From the NCBI GenBank assembly GCA_013400975.1, contig WBMZ01011708.1:165307-229306 (forward strand): 64,000 bases of DNA, read 5' to 3'. Source of the DNA: Atrichornis clamosus (lineage: Eukaryota > Chordata > Aves > Passeriformes > Menuridae). The notes under the pieces were generated by a model. It had not been told where the DNA came from. It worked only from the letters and a program-made list of their open reading frames with translations, and searched no databases. Shown here piece after piece: positions 37,101 to 51,200 of this stretch. Every line of letters begins with the position of its first letter. The stretch's first letter is position 1. The position numbers and the translations under genes are program-made.

Positions 37101-40100
37101 TGAAAAAACATTGGAAATTTTGCCTCAAATTTTTGGGAGCTTTGCTTCGTTGGCTTCTGATGTTTAAACATGATGAGATTTCTGATTATCATGTCTATTA
37201 AATTAAATCTCACCTAAGTTTTGCTTACTCTAAGCTTTGTATCTAACTACACCTCCCCAAAGAAGTTCTCAAGTGGAAATACAACTGCTTTATTTTTTAG
37301 GTTATAAGAACTTCTTCTTCCCTCTTCTACTGAAGGAGAAAAAGACTGAAAAGTTATAGCTGTTCACCAAATTCACTGTGCTGGCAATCCCCTAAATTCC
37401 AGTTTCACTGTTGTTTTTATTGGCTGGAAAACTCAGTCAAGCCCTACTCATGAATTATGTATCTAAGAACCAAGGACACACCAGATCTTATGATCCATGA
37501 TTAAAAATCAAGTCTTATAGAAGAGTCCCCTCCTGTATCAGTCTGGTATTCTTTCAGCAAGATACTTTTGTATCTCTAGTATTTTTATTTATTTTAGTAT
37601 TTTATTCTAGTTTTTTATATATTTTAGTATTTTATTCTAGTTTTTTATTTCTTTGGGGGCAGCATATCGTTTATCAAAAAATAATTCAAAATATTCTCAC
37701 AACAGACTCACACTGACACTGCTGCAGTACCGTGCCCCTAAATACACTGCCATGACTTCATTAGGCTAACGAGTGTACTAACAATTGTTCCAATAAAGGC
37801 TCTAGCCCCTTAACTTCAAGAGCCTGCACAAATTTCTAACATGGCAAGTCTACAGAATTGAATATTGTGCCTAGACACACACACAAGTACACCCCCTGCA
37901 CACGAGCAAAAGGTGGTAAGCACATGGAGAGAAGTATCATTCCTGCAGCCCTACTTAGCACTGGAATGCTGGAGGAATAACTTTCTGAACTGCAAACCAG
38001 CACAGCCATTTAGTCAAGTACAAAGTCGGGCTCGCTAAGGTCTTTAGACAGTTACCACAGGAGATTCCTGTTTTGAATTCCCCCCCTGGGGCAGCATCCC
38101 AGTGTTGTAGGCGACATAAAAAGCCTGAAAACATCTAACATAGGTGTTTAAGCTCAAACCTAAAGTACGATGAGTGCTCTGATAAAGTGAGAAAATGGAA
38201 AGCTCCATAATCTTACGGTGTTGGAGTGGGAGCTCTACATATTGGGCATCTCAACAGGTACAAAGTGGTTCAGAAGTTACCAGCTGAAAGGTCAGACAAT
38301 GGAAGCATCTTCTTTAAACACATCAGATTTCTCTCAACAGTCTGACAACAGTCATATTAGATGTAGTCTGCCTCCTTTCTCCAGGGAGTTTAAAATATTA
38401 CAGCTCTGTAGAAGTCTAGATGGCCCACTCCTGTACTATTCAAACAAGGAGTAAACACAGCAGTCTTCTATGCTCAAAGTCAATTACAGTAGCTTAATGA
38501 TTAACTCCAAAAACTGACTGCTTCTTTCATTATTTTATATGCAATTTATTTGAGGGTCATAGACCCTTTGGATATGTGGAAAAAAAATGAACACAAGTTT
38601 GATGGTATTTTCAATATTCTAATTTTATCATAATGATTGAAGACAGTTATGACTGCTTTAAACTAGAAAGCACATCTCCAACTTCCAGATCTATAAAAAG
38701 CAACTAAAATGTCTTACTGAATGTTAGGCACAAGTCTATGACTTTTTTTAAAAAGCTTTGAATATTAATGAACACTTTCTCAAAAAAACTGCTTAAAACC
38801 TTATGAAATGGTAGCACTAATCACAACATTAATAAATTTGAGTTTCCTGGAATGATAAGAGTCCAAAAGGTTTAGGGTAGTTTTAAAAGAAACAGAAACA
38901 CTCTGGAAGTAAAGCTGCTCTGATGCCACTCAGGATCAACGTATTCCTAGATAGCAAAATACCAGTCAAGCATGAGATTTGCACCTTCTCTTCAGATTCC
39001 TTGCACATGAACTTCTTTCCACCTTATCAATGCAGCTACCAAAAGGCTTAGCGAGTGCAGTTGGATCGGAGCCTCTCACTGTAGTTCTGACTGAAAACTT
39101 AATTGTTCGTGTCCATGTGTAGCAGCAAGCCATGCCTGCAGACTCGTGATAAATTTAACTGCAGAATGGGAGGAAAATAGGAGATAGATAAAATACTAAC
39201 CTACATCTGTAAGAGTTAATGTGCCAAGTTATGCTGCATATATTATGCATATAACTTAATTTTATTTATATTTCAAATCAAATGGCCTGATCAAAAGGAG
39301 AAAGACTCTACCTGCACTTCAAGCAATATGGGTCAGTTTAAACATGCTTAATGTTACCGTGTCCCTAGCAAATTTATTTCTGTCATTTAGATCAAAGGCA
39401 TGTATTTGCAGCATTTTCTACGCCTGCTCCACAGATAGAGCTATGTTACTTCCATGAGACCTGGTGCTTACGCTATTGTAATTGCTCAGAAAATACTGAA
39501 ATCACAGAATTTAATTCCGTGAAAGACTCTCTTTTAATAAAACATTGCTGGTTTTCTCTTAAGACTATGTCATTACTTATTCTTTTCATGCAGTTCATTT
39601 CAGAAGTTTCAAAGTGTTTGACAATAACAAAAAAATCAATTAAAAGCCCAAAGACAACACTACAGTAACATGAAAAGAAATATAATAAAATTAAATGTAA
39701 ATTTCTAAATTATTCAAATTAAAAGTTTTTGTAAGTGTCCACAGTAGTAAAAAAATACTAAAAAGCCTTCAAAGGAAGGAAAAAAGGCAACAGAGAGTTT
39801 GAAGACTGATATTTGGTTTAATATCTGTAATTAGTTTAATAATTTGGCAATATTTGTGCCTCACAGGATAATGACAATTGTCTACAGAAATTACATACGC
39901 ACTTGCTCAAAACTCCAGTTTTTCTTTTAACTATCTGTGTACCATTGTACAGCTCCTTTATGCTGTATCTATTGAATTCAGAAATATTTTGTGCTTTTAT
40001 GATTCATTTGATCCATAAATCTCAAAGTAACTTAAACAATCATAACATTCTGCAACATGAAAATTATTTTTAATTTTACAACGGGGGGAAACTGAAGGAT

Positions 40101-40789
40101 GAGATTCCCTACCTTCAGACATTGCATTGCACATATCCCTGAGTAAAAATTAGAGTTCCCAAGAACACAGAGGTGACAAATATCCATGGCTTGCAGTGAC
40201 GTATGTAGGAGCTCCAAAGCCTCGCTGTGTCAGCAGGAGCAGTCCCACTGCACTTACTCAGGTATGAACCCAAAGATCTCTGCTTTTGCTGCCTGAGTGT
40301 ATAAATGTTGGACTGCATGGTTTGGTCCCTGGTTGGACTGCATGATTTATTCCCTGATAACTTAGTATGGCACTGTGTCTAGAAACCCGTGCCATGGAGA
40401 ATTTGATGGCCTTTGTTGTAATACAAGCTGAGAATCTCACAGATGGTGTATTTGCCATCACTACTTCTCATGACAGCATCCCAGTTTTACAGGATGAGAA
40501 CCCAAGAACAATGGAATTAAGCACTGAATGTAAATTCACCTGGATCAAGATGATGCACTATCCCAGAGATAATGGAGAAATTAGCATAATGAGGCAAACA
40601 AATGCTTTGGAGCCATAACTTCCCCTCCAATGCCTCTTGCAATGCTTCCTTTGCTCTGCTGAGTTCTAAAACCATATCAGGGCTGCTGACAAGTGGGTGA
40701 TAAAGGAAAAGAAAAAAATGCTGTCAACAGACGTTGCCTGCTCCCCTCTGTGCTCTCCACACACAAGATCCGGGCTTCAGGAAACAGAA
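28164..40789. other. Long unique AT-rich stretch, no gene recognised
   Basis: Over 12 kb without a preserved transposon, RNA gene or recognisable protein domain. A GC-richer island at about 34320-35035 has overlapping open frames (143 and 81 codons) and two donor-like sites, CTCAG/GTAAGC at 34424 and TTTAG/GTAAGA at about 35031, but no family match. AATAAAGCC near 33806 follows a CpG-bearing segment at about 33600-33760 and could be an old polyadenylation site. A 30-bp tandem duplication lies at 37591-37650. Confidence 0.55.
37591..37650. repeat. 30-bp tandem duplication
   Basis: ATTTTAGTATTTTATTCTAG followed by a T-rich tail occurs twice in direct succession (37591-37620 and 37621-37650) and differs only near the last base. 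The near-identity suggests a recent slippage or duplication event in AT-rich sequence. Confidence 0.92.
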
Positions 40790-41250
40790 ACTGTCATGCT
40801 GGGTTAGACTGAAATGGCTAAATCCTGCCTCCAACTGCAGCCAGTAGCTGATGCTTAGGGGACATGGGAGAAACAAGGTAAGGACAGACTGATCCTCCTT
40901 AGCAAACACCACTGCTTTTGGCAGTCAAAAGGTTAAGGATTCCCTGAACTGCCTATTTGCCATTCATCTGGAACCAAGTTCCACAATTTAATTGCAACTT
41001 CATGAAAAAATATTTCCCCCTGCTTGTTTTAGATCTGTTCCTTGAAAACAGACAGGTGGGTTCTACCCTCTCCTAAGCAAATTGCTCACAGACAACTTTG
41101 TAATGACGTGTTTTTATTGATCTCTCTGTGACCCTCTTTCTGGTACCCTTTGTGCCCTCTGTTTCCTCAGAATAAGTACATCCTCATCTATTTGGTAACG
41201 TCCATCTCTAGTAAAAACTCCCGTTACTCCTAATTCTCTATCTCACCTTT
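40790..41250 (-). mobile_element. Ancient CR1/L3-like LINE relic, minus orientation
   Basis: The plus strand shows, in the right order, the antisense landmarks of the old amniote CR1/L3 3' region: GCTGGGTTAGACTGAAATGG, GGCAGTCAAAAGGTTAAGG, then AAGTTCCACAATTTAATTG, ATGAAAAAATATTTCC (complement of the conserved FFT region), TTTTAGATCTG and finally AGAATAAGTACATCC. Divergence is heavy, with no intact frame, so this copy is much older than the other CR1 fragments in the window. Similar relics are familiar from turtles and crocodiles and survive in birds as low-identity remnants. Recognition is from memory of the family layout. Family name and edges are uncertain. Confidence 0.6.
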
Positions 41251-44200
41251 AAACCAGGCATTAATCATCACAACTGATAATTGCTATGACTAAGAAACAG
41301 TGACGCTCAAGAAAAAACATTTTTCTCATTTCATTAACAGTTCCTAAAGGAACTGTCTGGGTATACTGTCAGAAATCTTAGTTCACCAGCATCATAGCTA
41401 TTCCAGTAAACCCAGGTGCCAAAAACATTCCTACGGACAGGAATTTGCCTCTCCACAGCTATTAAACCGTTAGAATTGCCCTTGTCACACCTCTGGTGCA
41501 GTGAGCTGGCACTCTTTGGACAGTACCATCTGCAATGCAGTGCAGTAGGTTTAGGCTGTTCCCCATGGGCAGTTTGGACCCAGTCCCTCCACCTCTGGAT
41601 GTTGAGAGTGTTTAATAGCACGGCCAGATGCTGCCTGGTGGCCCCGGGGCCACTGAAGATGCCCTGGCACTGCTCGTTGCTAACATGCATTGAAAAAAAA
41701 AGCCCAAAACAACAGGGTTATGCAATGTACAGCACAAGGCATGGTCTTCCTTTCATGTCCACTCCCATGATTACAAGTGGTTATATATGATCAGCATAAG
41801 CCCACACAAACAAACCTCCAGATTCTGAATGTTCTTGAAGGTATGGGGGCTCCTCCATCCTTCTGCAGCCATCTAGGTCAAGCACATGCTATTTATAAAT
41901 GTTTAACATAAAGAGAGTGAACCACAAAGTGAGAGCAGGATTCCTACAGCTCAGTCCACTGACAAAATCGTATTTTCCTCTGCTTTGTGCTTAAGGCACC
42001 TTACAAATTTTTGGTCTCAGTTGTTTGGGGTTTTTTAAATTAAAACAACTAAACTATTTAATCACAGTTTAGAAGCTCCACTGGTAGGATGTTTATTCCT
42101 GTAACAAATCATGTCTTACTTTTTTATTTTAAATTATTATAAAATAATTTATTCATGTCTTTTTCTTTCCCAGAAAGGAGGTCAGAGATAACATATTTCT
42201 TCTACTTTAAAAATTAAAACCTAAAAAACCCCTAACCCAAGCCCTTTCCTACATGTGGTCTTTCCAGGCAGCCCTTCATTAAAGCTGTGCTTTAGCATGG
42301 TGTACTTCCTCTCACTTCCTTGCTTAGTTGGTAAGACTACCCAACTGATCATCCAGGTTTTCAGCTGTTTCCCAAAAGCCACACAGCACCTCATGCAGCT
42401 GAACTGCACTGAGAGCTTGCTGAATAAGGAATTCTGCTCTGATACTGTGAGCCTTCTAATCAAACAATTATAATATTAACATTTACATACATAACAACCG
42501 TCTTATTGAAACACAGACTTTCATGCAATTTTTATGTATTAATGTGAACATTACTTCCACTACATGTTCACATTTTCCTTTGTGTTTCTCCCATGCCTGT
42601 TGGGTTCTGCAGGGTTTGGCTCCTGTGCTGCTCCAGATAGTTCAAAAAGCTCCAATTTTGCTAAGCTCTGCAGAAAGATGACTTGTGCAATTTAACTTTA
42701 GGTGAGATTCATCTCACTAACTCTGGATAGCTACAACATAGTCATTTGAGTCTGCCTAAGAAAGTCCCTGCTACAGTTTGTGGAGAGTAAAAGGCATTTT
42801 ATAGGTCAGTACACTTCAGTTTCATGAAATCACGAGAACCAGCCAAGATCCAGGCTTTTAAACTGTAGCCATCTAAAATTAGCTGAGCTAATTCTGTTTC
42901 ACTTACATACCTCTTTATTACCACCTTCCTCATAAGCACACTAGGAGAGCCAATTCTTTGATTGCCCTGCGAAACAATAGCGGAACAGCGCTCGAGAGCG
43001 CAGTGTGTTGTGTTTTCCCAAGTGATTAGCAGTCCATGAGTGCCAACCTGCAAGTGCAAATCATATTCAATTACCATCAATCTAGAGTAGAAAATAAGGA
43101 CATGATTGTTCACGGAGGTTTAGTGCGTAATTCTGTCTTTTTCAATGATTCCTCCGGAACATACCATTCACCCTATGAAAATATTCCAGGGATTTAATTT
43201 ATAGTGCGGTCTTAAGCATAAAATTGTCCTCTCTGACGAGCTATGATCAAATACATTGCCAGCCTGATACAGAGGGAATTTCAACCAGCAGCATGTTTCC
43301 TTGAGCCATGAAGGAGGAAGTGGCACTAAGAGGTAGTAGCAAGATTTGTTATGCGCTGTGGTTCACTATGTTCACGTTCAATAAATCACGTCCCTGCTCC
43401 GTGACTCAACTTACCCTTGTGTAGGTGGAGAATTCATATTTTGTGAAAAAACAGCTGTGAAGTTTTATGACACAGAATTACTCTTTGCTTTCAAACACAC
43501 AGAAACTTCTGTTTGTTTCACATCTGGAACTGAAATCAGAGTTCAGCCCTTGAGCTCCATGTAAATAATTTGAGACTCTCCGTTTGAAAAGGCCTAGGAA
43601 GGTGTGCATTAATATTTAAACTTGCTTTGCATGGCATTTTCTGGGACATGTTTTCTAATCATTGGCATTAACCAAACATGCCACATTTCCTCTTTAGCAA
43701 GGTTTTACTGTGGGATTATCTTGATTGATGTGGATAACAGCATTGCTGTGAAGAGAGGTTTTTTTAATGCATGCACTCCAGTTTCTGTTAACAACTGTAA
43801 AGATTAGGGGTTTATACAACAGGTATTAACAGACTTTTCCTGTTATTAACAATTTAGGTCAGTATTTTGCTTTTTATTTTATGCATGAAGGTTTTATGAT
43901 TATGTATTCCAAGCAATTCTGCTTTCTAGTTTGATTTATTGTTGGGCAAGCTTACTAAAGTCTTTGCTCACTTTTTAATATTTGAGGAATTCAGAAAGTC
44001 TGCAGGCTCAAGAAGGGTCAATACATTATATCATACATTTGGGATGAATGCAAAATATATTTCCATTGTATTTTGTGTTACTAAAAACCTTATCAGTAAA
44101 GCCATCAATTTTATTAACATCACTTGTAAAATGATATATGCCACATCTGGGACATAACCCTCATCAGGGTCACAACGAGACAGTCACAGCTGAATGAACT

Positions 44201-47200
44201 GGACTCCGTCCAATGCTGTGAGTGGTACTGGGTGAGGGAAGGAAAGGAAGTGTCACTCAAATGCATGATTACGTATCATTCCAACATTTAAAAAATATTC
44301 TACCTTGAGTACCAGCATATAACGTTCCTCCCCTGTTCATCTTCTCTCAAAAACCTCCATTAAGGCTTCAATTTTTATTTCTGCCGAAGAACTCAGAAAA
44401 CGTTCCCATACTTCTCTTAAAGAAAATCAATGCCTCATCTATTCCTCTGTACCTACACATTTGAAAGTTAAACAGATATTTTTTTCTTCATGATAACAGC
44501 AACATCAGGGGGTTAAAATGAAAAAAAAATTAGAGCAATAGCATTGAGCTGAAATGCATGCATTCACTTTGCTACGAAGCCTGTAGCTTCCAAAAAATTT
44601 GGTGTTTGCATAATAAAAGGAATGAATGTTCAAATGAGAAATTTTACATATAAATAGGTTTCTTACAAATCACATATGTATATAGCTTAAAAAGCATCCC
44701 AGAATCATGATGGTTGTAAAATGTTTAGTTGTTGACCTCACTTCATTCTTCCTAAGGAGAAACAGATGTATGTAATTGAAATTATATGTGGTTTTAAAGT
44801 TGTGCCTAATTTATGGATTTTTGATACAGCTCTTCACTATTCTACAACAAAAGAGGATTTCTTTCTTCCTTTCCTTTTTTTTCCTAGTTTTTTCATTTTG
44901 ATGTATATGTATATTTTTTAAGTCTGGTCAATGCTGTAGGCAAGGGTGTAATTTTGGCACAAATCTTTGCTCTGGGTACGTATACATTGTGTATTTGGCC
45001 CAAACACAGGCTAGTGACATCATCCACTATCTGGACAACTAACAAATCTAGTGTAGTATAAACTACACCGCCCTCTATCATTTCTGAGTACTGCAAATCC
45101 ACTGAAGATCTCTGTCTTTGATGTGTGCCAGGCCAAGCTGTCTGGAGACTTTGGCAAAAATAACTAACATGAATAGAAGGGAATTGGAAGCCCTTCTAAG
45201 CAAATAGTAAGTATCTCAGAGGTAGGGTGCAAACTCTCAAGAAAAAGAACTAGCAATAGTTCCATGAGATAAGATCAGTGGCATTTTAATTTTTTTTTCA
45301 TGTTATCAAATCAAAGATACAGCACCATGGCATCACACCATGACATCAAGGACAGCATGATCTGGCTGAAATAATCTGATATAACTGTCTTACATCTCAT
45401 TTAAAATAACTGGGGTGGGAGGGTTCCCCTAACACTTTTGAAATTATTTCAGAAATATGTTTCCTTTACATAAAAACAGGGACACATTCTCTGCAGATGC
45501 AGAACCATTCCAATGTGCCTAGTTATAAGCAAAATATATAACTTGATTTTGTTTGGCAATTAATTAAAAGCGTAGTTTTCTTTCACAGTTTAAAGAACAA
45601 TTAAATGAAATACAATCAGTAAAATCCCTTTTAGATTCAGGTGATAATACTTCTTTTGAAAACGCACGATGAAAACACCCTCCCACAGGATTAGATCTCC
45701 CCTGCCACATTAACATTGACCTAAGCTCTGTAGGATAAGTAATTTCAACAGCAAAGCCCTGCTTGGCAATATTACACAATATTTTCTGGAACCCTTCCCT
45801 GCAGCCTCCTGAGCTAACACCATGGCAAGTCTCAGGATCTACTTTATAAGACGAGGTTAAACCTTCAGAAACCTTAATTAGTCTACTGAGCATTTGCAAA
45901 TAGGTACATACACACAAAGAGGAAAAAAATTAATAAGCCTACCAAGTAGAGGAGGGAATATAGTTAGCAGAATAAAGTACATTTCTCAAAAATTTGAGAC
46001 AGAACTGAAAATAACAACACATATTTGAATATTTAAAGCAATTTTTAGACAACCTTATTACAGTGGGGAATCACTGAGATTTTGCATGACTAACACAGAC
46101 AGTATACTTTAAAAATTATTATATCTACAAGAAGCCAACTAGCTTTCTTCTACTTTCCTGTTCAAAGAATGATAAAAATTTAACCTGTGTGTCCATAAAC
46201 ACACAATATTGGGGTACAGTCACAACCTGCCTGGAGTTCTGAAATGAATCCTAAACTCTTTGTCCCTCAGCCTTCTGGAAGGGAGGAAAAGGAGCTGGGG
46301 CCAACAGAGCCAAGCCAACTCAAAGAGGAAACCCTTACAAGCTGTTTAGAGATGTTTTTCACGCAGTGCAAGCAGACCGAGACATTTCAGGACACCATGC
46401 AAAAAGCCAGTGCCTGGACCACAGGCCTACACAAGGAAGCACCACCCCTGTCCTGAGGAGATGAACGTTCCCAGTGGTGCTTTTCCCTACACCAATGTCT
46501 TTCAAGGCCAAATATTGGTTATGCAACTTCTGGAAAAACGGAAGCAGATAAATTATTCTAGCTCTTATAATTAGATTTCTTCAGCAAGTCTAAGCAACTG
46601 GCTTGTGGCTTCAGGTAAGAAGCTGCCCACCTGAAGAGGCTGGGAAAATTGTGCTAGAACAGAAGCACAAGGTTTAAATTAACTGTCACATGAAGGAAAA
46701 CTGTCCACACTGAGTGAAATGTCACTGTTAACAGCACAGTTCAGAAGCTACTTAAAAATACCATTCCATACACTAGAAGTGCCTGAGAAATGGTGAGAGG
46801 AGCTCTCAAAAGGAAACTGAAATCATGACAGCTTGTCCACTGATTTCAATCCATTACATCAGGCCAGGTAGGTAACATTTTGCACAAGCTTGTCTCCACA
46901 AAGCAATGGATAAAAAGATTAGTGACTCTGTGCAATAAATTATAACATTGTCTTTAGTTATGAACTGTAGTTTCAAGAATATTTTCGGGAACTAATTCTC
47001 ACAGATTTTTATGATAGTTTTACTTGAAGAGACAGAGTGTGTCTGCTTACTGCATTTAAAAGGAAAAATAGCTTCTGGATCCGTAAGTGAAGTAGAGAAT
47101 TCTGCAAGAATTAAAATGGCATGCTAGACTGATAATAATGCAAAATAATTTCATTTTCTTGACCGAAAAATGTTTCACCATGTATTTCAAACAGACTGGA

Positions 47201-47949
47201 AGCTGTGTTTCATTCCCTTTCCAAACTCAAGGAAATGGAAAATCAAGGCAAGATATTTTCCATTTTTGATCAAACAGCAATGCTGCTCACACACATGGCC
47301 TGAGTAACAAGAGACCTATAAGCCTGCCCTTTTAAAAAGCTTCAGGTTTATAGAAACACACTACCCACTGCAAATAGCAGCAAGCATCTAAGATTATGAG
47401 ATACAGAATAACTGATAATGTACCACAAGACTCACATGACAGCAAAAGTAAATATGTTTCATTTGTAACAGGGGTGGCTGAGTCATATGCTGTGATATTT
47501 TCCCAAGCTCTGATGATTTCTGGGTTGCCTGGATGCTTGAGTAGATTTCTATCAGCATTACAGAAAGAAATGCCAAGTGCCCACTGATTCTGACTGTGAC
47601 CCTTTTCTTTTCTGCCAGGTTTTGAAGTCTCTTCTGCAAGGATCCTACCTACCTTCTACTCCTCACTGCAGGGCATACAGAAATCAGGTGAAATATGACA
47701 GAAAATATGCCTACATCTTCACCCACACGAAGTGAGCCTCTCACTTCAGCCTGGAAAGAACCCTCACACTTGACTGCACACATGTATGTGCAGACTAGAT
47801 TTTGGAATAAAAGGGAAAATCTATCTTCTAGGCTTGGATTAATTATTTTCAAAGTAAACACTTCTTCCTTCAAAAATAACTGTGGAGCAATCACACCGAG
47901 TAACTCCCACCAAATAATAAAAAAGAAACAAAAGCCCCAGTTATTAGTT
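41251..47949. other. Unique DNA, no gene recognised
   Basis: A GC-richer island at 41334-41790 is open on both strands (118 codons minus, 124 codons plus), but neither product resembles a family I know. A minus frame of 117 codons at 45564-45917 and a plus frame of 70 codons at 46244-46456 are likewise unrecognised. A GCGCTC-GA-GAGCGC hairpin occurs at 42988-43001. No preserved transposon was seen. Confidence 0.5.
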
Positions 47950-48279
47950 CATTGGATCACTGAATTTTTTAGGTTGGAAAAGACCTCTAAGATCAAGTCC
48001 AAATGTTAGCCCAGGACTGCCAAGCCCACCACTAAACCCTGTCCCCAAGTGTCACATCTACATATCTTCTAAAAATCTCCAGGGGTGGTGACTCAACCAC
48101 TTCCTCTGGCAGCTTGTTCCAATGTCTGACAACCCTTTCAGTGAAGACATTTTTCCTGATATCCAATCTAAACCTCTCCACTGCAACTTGAGGCTGTTTC
48201 ATCTCGTTGTACCACTTGTTACCCGGGAGAAGAGACCTCATTACTACAACCTCCTTTCAGGTAGCTGTGGACAGTGATC
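47950..48279 (-). mobile_element. CR1 LINE 3' fragment, minus orientation
   Basis: The plus strand begins near GGATCACTGAATTTTTTAGG and continues TTGGAAAAGACCTCTAAGATC, the antisense of the CR1 3' untranslated end. The minus frame 48241-48032 contains [20 protein letters not shown] followed by [15 protein letters not shown], the conserved C-terminus of CR1 ORF2. The fragment stops near 48279 after CAGGTAGCTGTGGACAGTGA, so it is 5'-truncated. A short stretch present in typical copies after AGAGACC is missing here. It is a dead copy. Confidence 0.92.
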
Positions 48280-51200
48280 TGCTAATTTCGAAGTGGCTAC
48301 TTATTCTTTTCCCACAATATTTTAACAATTTTTAGTTTCACAGTATTTTGCACAAAAAGGAGCTTTCTGGCTTTGCAGCCCAACAAGTAGAACGTGCTGT
48401 CAGAGGTTCAGATTCAAATTTAATCTCTCTGAACCAAATCAAGCACTTAGGAAGATACCTTAGACTCAAAGTAATGAAGTATTGTGGGCTGGTGCCCCTC
48501 AGTCTATCATTTCTTCTATTGAGCACTTAAGATTCTTTAATACAGTAACCTGGGCATCCCCAGAGTGTACTTAGCAGCAGGCTGTAGTTACTTTTTGTAC
48601 TGCTGACCAGAATAGATGCTTAAGCATTTCATACATAGTGGAGATGTTCCAACAGAAAAGTATGACATTCTGTAATAGCATATAACTCCATAGTTAGGAC
48701 ATTTTCTTCTAAGTTAGGTGAGGGGGGAAAGAAAGTGCATCTCCTTAAGATCAGTAGAGATTTGAACTGTAGAGATGTTTCCAATATACATAAGAAAACT
48801 GCAGCACCTGTTTTGTGATAGCATCTATACCGTCCTATCGTAAATCTAGCTTTTGCTTTTATCTAAAATGTATGGAAATGCATTTTTTGCTGGAACAAAG
48901 CACCTTGCTTTGATTACCTGGAAAAAAAGCAGGCAGGAGTGAAGAGAGATCTGTTTCGAGTCAACTGGAACCATTTTAATTTATTTAAGTCGGTCACTGA
49001 ACTGACAAATCGATTTATTATGTAGACCAAGTGCAAATCCCCTGCCCTGAAGAAAAAGCAAGTTGCACATATATGTAAGCAAAATTTGGCCTTTGCTTTC
49101 TGAGCACACCCCTCTGAGCTGCAGAGTACCAACTGCAGGCTCCGCAGGGTCCATGTCAGCAAATGCCAATGGGGAAACTAAGAGAAGCTTCACAGAGATT
49201 AAGGGATTACAGTTTCTCTGTAAAATATAATTAAAAGAGAAGGAAGCTTAATTTCTCTAATTCCTAAAATGGAGTAAATCAGAGGAAGATATCTTCTATT
49301 TCTGTTTTCAAAAAATTAAGTATTCATGTGTTTCACAAAGAATTGTATCACTACACATATTCCAAGAGCAACAATATAAACTAATGTAAGCAACAAGCTA
49401 ATGTATCCATGAACAAACACCTACTTTGCACTATACTAATTCATACTGGCACCTATTATACATGGCTTTTTATAATCTCATCTAACTTTTTAATTCAGTA
49501 ATTGTACAGCAACTAGCAAGAGCAAGCTATGCAATAAAGAAGTAGAATTGTGGCGTTTTCTGCAACTTAAATACCTGGAGCAGATTTAGTTTGCCATTTA
49601 CTGTGAGCAGCCTGCACCTACAAAAAATTATTGCTAGGTACCTTCCTGATCATAAGTAGGAAGAATTTTCTGCTTGCTATTTAAATCCTATGTCAGTAAC
49701 TGGCCAAAATTGGCATTCCTGTTTCTGGGAAGACATGGATGGTTCCTGGATTAACTTTCTCTGAACATGTCACATTTAATAAGAAGAAGGAAGAGAAGCA
49801 GCAAAGCAGTTCCTTCATCCTGTGCATGGGGATACCACAAGGAGGTGGTATATACTGTGGCAGATCAGTTCGGATCTCTGGAAGGCTTCTGGGAAACCAC
49901 TGATGCGTATTCTTGGGAGGCACCACTTGAAATTGCCCCTAAAGCAACACAAGACATACAAAATAAAAACCCACCCTTGGCTATGCAGAGAGTTTAGCTC
50001 ACAGCTGATGTGAGCCTATGCAGACAAGTTTACCTTCCATCGGACACACGGTGCCACAGACAGAGGTGGAGTGCTCCGAGCTGTTCACCTTCCCGCAGCT
50101 GAGGGAGCCTTCGGAAGAGTGTCAGGGCAGCCTCTGCCTCCACTCTGGCCTGGAGCACTTGATTTAGGGACCCAGTGGCCTGATTTAATTGCTACAACTA
50201 ACTTGGAAAGCAGTTTCACAGTGTGCCTTCAGGAAGTAAAAAGACAGAAAGCACAAATATGTTCATCTAGCCTAATCACATCTATAGAATTCCCATAAAA
50301 CCTGAGAAATTCTGCATCAAACCAAAATATTCTGTTTCAATTACTGTTTGTTTTAGGAGGATATCCAGCCGCAATTTAGAGTTTCCATAACAAATACCCA
50401 CCACATTTCACGGCACATTATTTCAATGATGAATTAAGCTTAGTAATAATACATTTCTTGTTTTTATCTGAATTTGTTCTCCCAAATGTGAAATTGACCC
50501 ATTGCATTCATAATGTATTTTAATACAACCGATTCTTGCATTTGAACTGAAAGACAAATCATACAGAAATAAAAAAAATAAATCAAAACATCACTACTTC
50601 TCTCTGGAACCAGCTGTATACTTCACGGTTCCTCACCTGGTTTGAAATGTGAAATTTTTTTAGCATTTAATCTGGCATTAGAAAAGGTATTCTTTTCTAA
50701 TTGCCAAAGAATTGTAAAATACCAGGAAGAAGAGTATTCTCAAGAAATCAAATATGATCCAACCACAGCATCTGAAATCTGCATCTAGGTGTAGGCTTGC
50801 TTTCTCAGAAACTGGGGAGGTATGAACATGACTTGGCAGGGGAGGTGGGGTGTATTCATCACCTCTATCATGGGCCATCACGGCCCATTATCGAGGGATG
50901 ACCATGGCCCATTGTCCCACTGGTCAGCAATAGCAAAATAAGCTGCTCTTTGACAGTCCTTTACACTCCCACTGCCACAAAGTCATTTGTCCTGTGCCTT
51001 AAGCAAAAAAAAAAAAGTATTTGGGAGACTCCAGTCTCTGCAAACAAAGAAACTCCCCAGAAAGAGGAAACACAAACTGAAACCTGGCACTGCTCCTGTG
51101 ACCACTGGGCTCTCTATGTTTTCCCTCAGGCCATTTTCCCATCTGGCAATCCCTAGAGCCCCAGCATCCCCACTATCACTGACTTCCTACCTTCCTCTTC

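Noticed and set aside
42988..43001. GCGCTC-GA-GAGCGC hairpin as a terminator or regulatory RNA
   Set aside because: A six-base stem with a two-base loop is not stable evidence in a vertebrate genome and has no context.
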